This document shows positions 57,736 to 60,506 of a stretch of DNA of 60,506 nucleotides, one piece after another. A model generated the notes under the pieces. It had not been told where the DNA came from. It did not search any database and worked only from the letters and a program-made list of their open reading frames with translations. This stretch comes from Streptomyces sp. ISL-98 (lineage in GTDB: Bacteria > Actinomycetota > Actinomycetes > Streptomycetales > Streptomycetaceae): the NCBI RefSeq assembly GCF_018614055.1, contig NZ_JAGGPB010000057.1:1-60506 (forward strand), in the 5' to 3' direction. Every line of letters starts with the position of its first letter. Position 1 is the stretch's first letter. Made by a program: the position numbers and the translations under genes.

Positions 57736-57796
57736 GAAGGACAGCATCGGCGGCGGCGAGGCGGGCGGCATCCGCTCACGTACTCACATGTCGTAC

Positions 57797-58948
57797 TCAG
57801 AATGCCGAAACGCCGGTCAGGGCGCGGCCTATGAGCAGCTTCTGGATCTGGCTCGTGCCCTCGTAGAGCGTCATCACGCGCGCGTCGCGCAGCAGCTTGC
57901 CCACCGGGTACTCGTCGATGTAGCCGTAGCCGCCGAACACCTGGAGCGCGTTGTTCGCGGCCCGTACGGCGGCCTCGGAGGCGAAGAGCTTCGCCTTGGA
58001 CGCCTCGGTCACGAACGGCTCGCCGCGCTCGATCAGGTCGGCGACGCGCCAGGTCAGCAGGCGGGCGGCGTCCACGTCCACCGCGATGTCGGTGATCAGC
58101 TCCTGGACGAGCTGGTGACGGGCGATGCTCCTGCCGAACTGTTCGCGCTCGGTCGCGTACGTCACGGCCGCGTCCAGGGCGGCCTGCGCGATGCCGACAC
58201 AGCCCGCCGCTACGGACATACGCCCCTTGGCGAGGGCCGACATGGCGACGGAGAAGCCCTTGCCCTCGGGCGCCAGCATGGCGGAGGCGGGGATGCGTAC
58301 GTCTTCGAGGACCAGTTCGGCGGTGGCCTGGCCGCGCAGGCCGAGCTTGCCGTGGATCTCACGGCGGGTCAGGCCGGGGGTGTCGGTGGGGACGAGGAAG
58401 GCGGATACGCCCTTGTGGCCCGGGGCGTCGGTGGAGCGGGCGAACAGCAGCACCACATCGGCCCAAGTGCCGTTGGTGATGAACATCTTGGAGCCGTTGA
58501 CGACGTAATCGTCGCTGTCGCGAACCGCGCGGGTGGTGAGGTTGCCCGCGTCGGAGCCGGTGCCGGGCTCGGTGAGGCCGAAGCAGCCGACCAGTTCGCC
58601 GGAGGTGAGGCCGGGCAGCCACTGCCGCTTCTGCGCCTCGCTCCCCCAGGACGCGACGGTCTTGGCGACCAGACCGAGCGATACGGAGACAATGCCGCGC
58701 ACCGAGGAGTCTCCGCGGCCGAGTTCCTCCGTGACGAGGCAGTACGCGAGGTGGTCGCCGCCGGAGCCGCCGTACTCCTCGGGGATCGTCAGTCCCAGGA
58801 AGCCGAGCGCTCCGAGCTTCTTCACGATGGCGCGGTCGACGCTCTCGGCCCGGTCCCACTCGGCGGCGTGCGGGGTGATCTCGCGGCCGACGAAGTCCCT
58901 GGCGAGCTGCCGTACCGCGGTCTGCTCCTCGCTGAGCTCCAGATTCAT
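57797..58948 (-). CDS. Acyl-CoA dehydrogenase
   Basis: A 383-residue FAD acyl-CoA dehydrogenase. Landmarks: FGLTEPGTGSDAGNLTTRAV (FAD/substrate), YVVNGSKMFITNGTWADVVL, RHQLVQELITDIAVDVDAAR, QVFGGYGYIDEYPVGKLLRD and the catalytic glutamate in MTLYEGTSQIQKLLI. Length matches short/branched-chain enzymes. It is divergent from a TetR gene across an operator at 58993-59009. The leader between start and operator carries a 15-nt tandem duplication. Confidence 0.95.
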   Translation of the reverse strand: MNLELSEEQTAVRQLARDFVGREITPHAAEWDRAESVDRAIVKKLGALGFLGLTIPEEYGGSGGDHLAYCLVTEELGRGDSSVRGIVSVSLGLVAKTVASWGSEAQKRQWLPGLTSGELVGCFGLTEPGTGSDAGNLTTRAVRDSDDYVVNGSKMFITNGTWADVVLLFARSTDAPGHKGVSAFLVPTDTPGLTRREIHGKLGLRGQATAELVLEDVRIPASAMLAPEGKGFSVAMSALAKGRMSVAAGCVGIAQAALDAAVTYATEREQFGRSIARHQLVQELITDIAVDVDAARLLTWRVADLIERGEPFVTEASKAKLFASEAAVRAANNALQVFGGYGYIDEYPVGKLLRDARVMTLYEGTSQIQKLLIGRALTGVSAF

Positions 58949-58992
58949 CCCGGCACCCCACTTTTCGATGAGTCTTTTTTCGATGAGGCTTT

Positions 58993-59009
58993 AATTAGCA
59001 CTGCTAGTT
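58993..59009. promoter_or_regulatory. TetR operator between acyl-CoA dehydrogenase and TetR genes
   Basis: AATTAGCACTGCTAGTT: the core TAGCA-C-TGCTA (58996-59006) is a perfect inverted repeat and the flanks also mostly match. On the minus strand it overlaps TAATTA (-10-like for the dehydrogenase); on the plus strand TACTAT (59026-59031) follows for TetR. One dimer could shut both promoters. Confidence 0.65.
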
Positions 59010-59038
59010 TCTGACTGGCAGGCCCTACTATGAGCCGC

Positions 59039-59722
59039 ATGGCCCGCCCGCGCAAGCCCCTCCTCAGCCGTGACCGCATCGTCCTGGCGGCCGGCGCGCT
59101 CGTGGACGCCGAGGGGCTGGAAGCGGTCTCCACGCGGCGGCTCGCGGCCGAGCTCGGGGTCAGCGGCCCCTCTCTCTACAACCACTTCCGCAACAAGGAC
59201 GAGATCCTCGAAGCGGTCGCCGACGCCGTCCAAGCGAGGGTCGACCTGTCGATGTTCGACGAGTCGGACGGCCGGGACTGGCGCACCGCACTGCACGACT
59301 GGTCGGCCTCCTACCGCGCGGCGCTCACCGAGCACCCGAACATCGTCCCGGTCCTGGCCCGGGGCCCGGGCCGCCGCCCGGCGGGCCTGCGGGTCGCGGA
59401 CGCGGTGTTCGGCGCGATGGTCGGGGCGGGGTGGCCGCCCGCCCAGGCGACGTACATCGGCGCGCTGATGCGGTACTTCATCACCGGCTCGGCGCTCGGT
59501 TCCTTCGCGAGCGGCTTCGTCGACGACGAGGCGGCGTACGACCCGGAGGACTATCCGCACCTCGGGCAGGCGCATCTGCTGGCCGAGCGCAGGCAGAAGG
59601 TCGACGAAGGGGCGTTCGAGACGGGGCTGAGGGCGCTGCTCGACGGTCTGGCGCTGCAGTACGAGGAGCACGGGCAGTACGAACAGCACGGGACGGTTCG
59701 GTCAGGGCCGAAGGGTCGCTGA
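59039..59722 (+). CDS. TetR-family regulator of the adjacent acyl-CoA dehydrogenase
   Basis: A 227-residue regulator. The helix-turn-helix reads VSTRRLAAELGVSGPSLYNH FRNKDEILEAV (about residues 28-58), here split in two. The ligand domain resembles TetR_C_11-like domains (EHPNIVPVLARGPGRRPAGL, YFITGSALGSFASGFVDDEA). Starts: ATG 59039 is about 8 nt after a TACTAT -10, so a leaderless message is likely; ATG 59030 (three more residues) overlaps that hexamer. The C-terminal tail (QYEEHGQYEQHGTV) carries a short internal repeat. Confidence 0.87.
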   Translation: MARPRKPLLSRDRIVLAAGALVDAEGLEAVSTRRLAAELGVSGPSLYNHFRNKDEILEAVADAVQARVDLSMFDESDGRDWRTALHDWSASYRAALTEHPNIVPVLARGPGRRPAGLRVADAVFGAMVGAGWPPAQATYIGALMRYFITGSALGSFASGFVDDEAAYDPEDYPHLGQAHLLAERRQKVDEGAFETGLRALLDGLALQYEEHGQYEQHGTVRSGPKGR

Positions 59723-59736
59723 CGCATCCTGGGTGC

Positions 59737-60480
59737 ATGGCGCACCCCTCGCACAACGACTCGCAGACCGGCTCGCAGATCGGCTCCTCCCCGGCCCGTC
59801 GCCTCGCGGCCCTCGCCACGCTCCTCGCCGACGAGACGCGGGCGTCCTTCTGTCTGGCCCTGCTCGACGGGCGGGCCTGGACGGCCGGCGAGCTCGCGCG
59901 GCACGCGCGGGTGGCGCCGTCGACCGCGAGCGAGCACCTCGGCAAGCTCGTCGCGGGCGGGCTGCTCACGGAGGAGCGCCAGGGCCGCCACCGGTACGTA
60001 CGGCTCGCCGACGCGGCGATGGCGCACCTGGTGGAAGACCTCGCCGCGCACGCTGCCCCGTCGGCCGACGAACGCCCGCGCACGCTGCGTGCGGCGAGCG
60101 CGAGCAGCGCGATGGCACGCGGGCGTACGTGTTACGACCACCTCGCCGGGCGGATCGGCATCGTGATCACCGATGCGATGACCGAACGCGGCCTGCTGCG
60201 CCAGGACGCCGGCTTCGCGCTGACGGATGCGGGGCTGGGATGGTTCGGCGCGCTGGGCATCCCCCTGCAACGCACGGGCCGACGACCGCTGGTACGAGCG
60301 TGCCTGGACTGGACGGAACGCCGCCCGCACCTGGCCGGGGTCGCGGGGGCGGCGTTTTGCGGGCATGCGCTGGATGCGGGGTGGTGTGTACGGATCGGCT
60401 CGGAGCGGGCGGTGAAGGTGACGGCGGAGGGGGAACGGGCTCTGCGGGAGACGCTGGGGGTGGTGGAGTGGGGCGATTGA
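59737..60480 (+). CDS. ArsR-type winged-helix regulator
   Basis: A 247-residue regulator. The winged helix spans about residues 20-95: ARRLAALATLLADETRASFC, AGELARHARVAPSTASEHLG, KLVAGGLLTEERQGRHRYVR. The C-terminal domain (about 120-247) is longer than in simple ArsR metal sensors and contains MARGRTCYDHLAGRIGIVIT; cysteines are few, so metal sensing is not evident. It starts 14 nt after the upstream TetR stop and may be co-transcribed with it. Confidence 0.85.
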   Translation: MAHPSHNDSQTGSQIGSSPARRLAALATLLADETRASFCLALLDGRAWTAGELARHARVAPSTASEHLGKLVAGGLLTEERQGRHRYVRLADAAMAHLVEDLAAHAAPSADERPRTLRAASASSAMARGRTCYDHLAGRIGIVITDAMTERGLLRQDAGFALTDAGLGWFGALGIPLQRTGRRPLVRACLDWTERRPHLAGVAGAAFCGHALDAGWCVRIGSERAVKVTAEGERALRETLGVVEWGD

Positions 60481-60485
60481 TTTCC

Positions 60486-60506
60486 CCCACCCCACCCCAC
60501 CCCACC
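60486..60506. repeat. CCCCA simple repeat at the window end
   Basis: Four pentamer units (CCCCA) follow each other to the end of the window, just after the last stop codon. The repeat may continue beyond the window. Confidence 0.7.

Noticed and set aside
1..60506. Biosynthetic gene cluster, prophage, toxin-antitoxin or defence system
   Set aside because: No polyketide/NRPS, phage structural, restriction, or toxin families were recognised; the accessory parts are single metabolic genes and one small repeat element.

Overview
The window is high-GC actinobacterial DNA, almost certainly from a Streptomyces chromosome. The evidence is strong third-position G/C, frequent GTG starts, a chaplin pair, a mycothiol ligase (mshC), and a gene order that, as I remember it, follows the S. 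coelicolor core segment metH - gylR - glpFKD - parJ - mshC - chpC/chpH - gntRKP - soxR (about SCO1657 to SCO1697). No species call can be made from the sequence alone.

Layout. 1-6.2 kb: the 5' part of metH faces away from the glycerol regulator gylR and the operon glpF-glpK-glpD, which ends at a perfect hairpin terminator. 6.2-8.1 kb: a FadR-type regulator and the PAC2 protein ParJ. 8.1-11.6 kb: a secreted GH31 glycosidase with its own promoter and terminator, flanked by short tandem repeats; I think it was inserted into the core order. 11.6-15.1 kb: mshC and a coupled trio (kinase-like protein, DUF3090 zinc-knuckle protein, histidine phosphatase). 15.1-22.9 kb: CorA transporter, ferritin-like protein, F420-type oxidoreductase, aldo/keto reductase coupled to a RecD2-like protein without a Walker A motif, and two small conserved genes. 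22.9-24.3 kb: chaplins chpC and chpH. 24.3-31.7 kb: M20 peptidase, tRNA-Leu(GAG), mycothiol-dependent formaldehyde dehydrogenase (with an apparent frameshift) coupled to a metallo-beta-lactamase-fold hydrolase, then an amidohydrolase/permease pair facing a TetR regulator. 31.7-38.3 kb: an asparagine-type permease coupled to its FadR regulator, the gluconate genes gntR/gntK/gntP, and a Tat-exported molybdopterin oxidoreductase with its cytochrome b subunit. 38.3-46.3 kb: permease, helical-repeat protein, a MITE-like inverted-repeat element, ASCH, FAD dehydrogenase, Nudix, a DUF202 pair, a His-rich metal-binding protein and a second metallo-beta-lactamase-fold enzyme. 46.4-51.9 kb: an acyl-CoA catabolic cluster (phosphotransferase-fold protein, acyl-CoA dehydrogenase, TetR, acyl-CoA ligase, SDR) bracketed by two copies of one operator-like sequence. 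52-60.5 kb: NamZ-type muramidase, alpha/beta hydrolase, zinc-ribbon protein, SoxR, MaoC hydratase and TetR sharing a second operator, YiaA/B membrane protein, acyl-CoA dehydrogenase facing a TetR across a third operator, and an ArsR-type regulator.

How the parts fit. The window combines carbon uptake (glycerol, gluconate, amino acids), mycothiol biosynthesis and mycothiol-dependent detoxification, surface development (chaplins), and several locally regulated acyl-CoA degradation modules. Transcription units are tightly packed: many start/stop overlaps of 1-4 nt, several convergent pairs with almost no spacer, and at least ten perfect-stem hairpins acting as terminators.

The points I consider most worth a second look are the kinase/zinc-knuckle/phosphatase trio next to mshC, the Walker-less RecD2-like protein, the MITE-like element at 41.0-41.3 kb, the paired TetR operators, the duplicated His-rich module, and the mscR frameshift.
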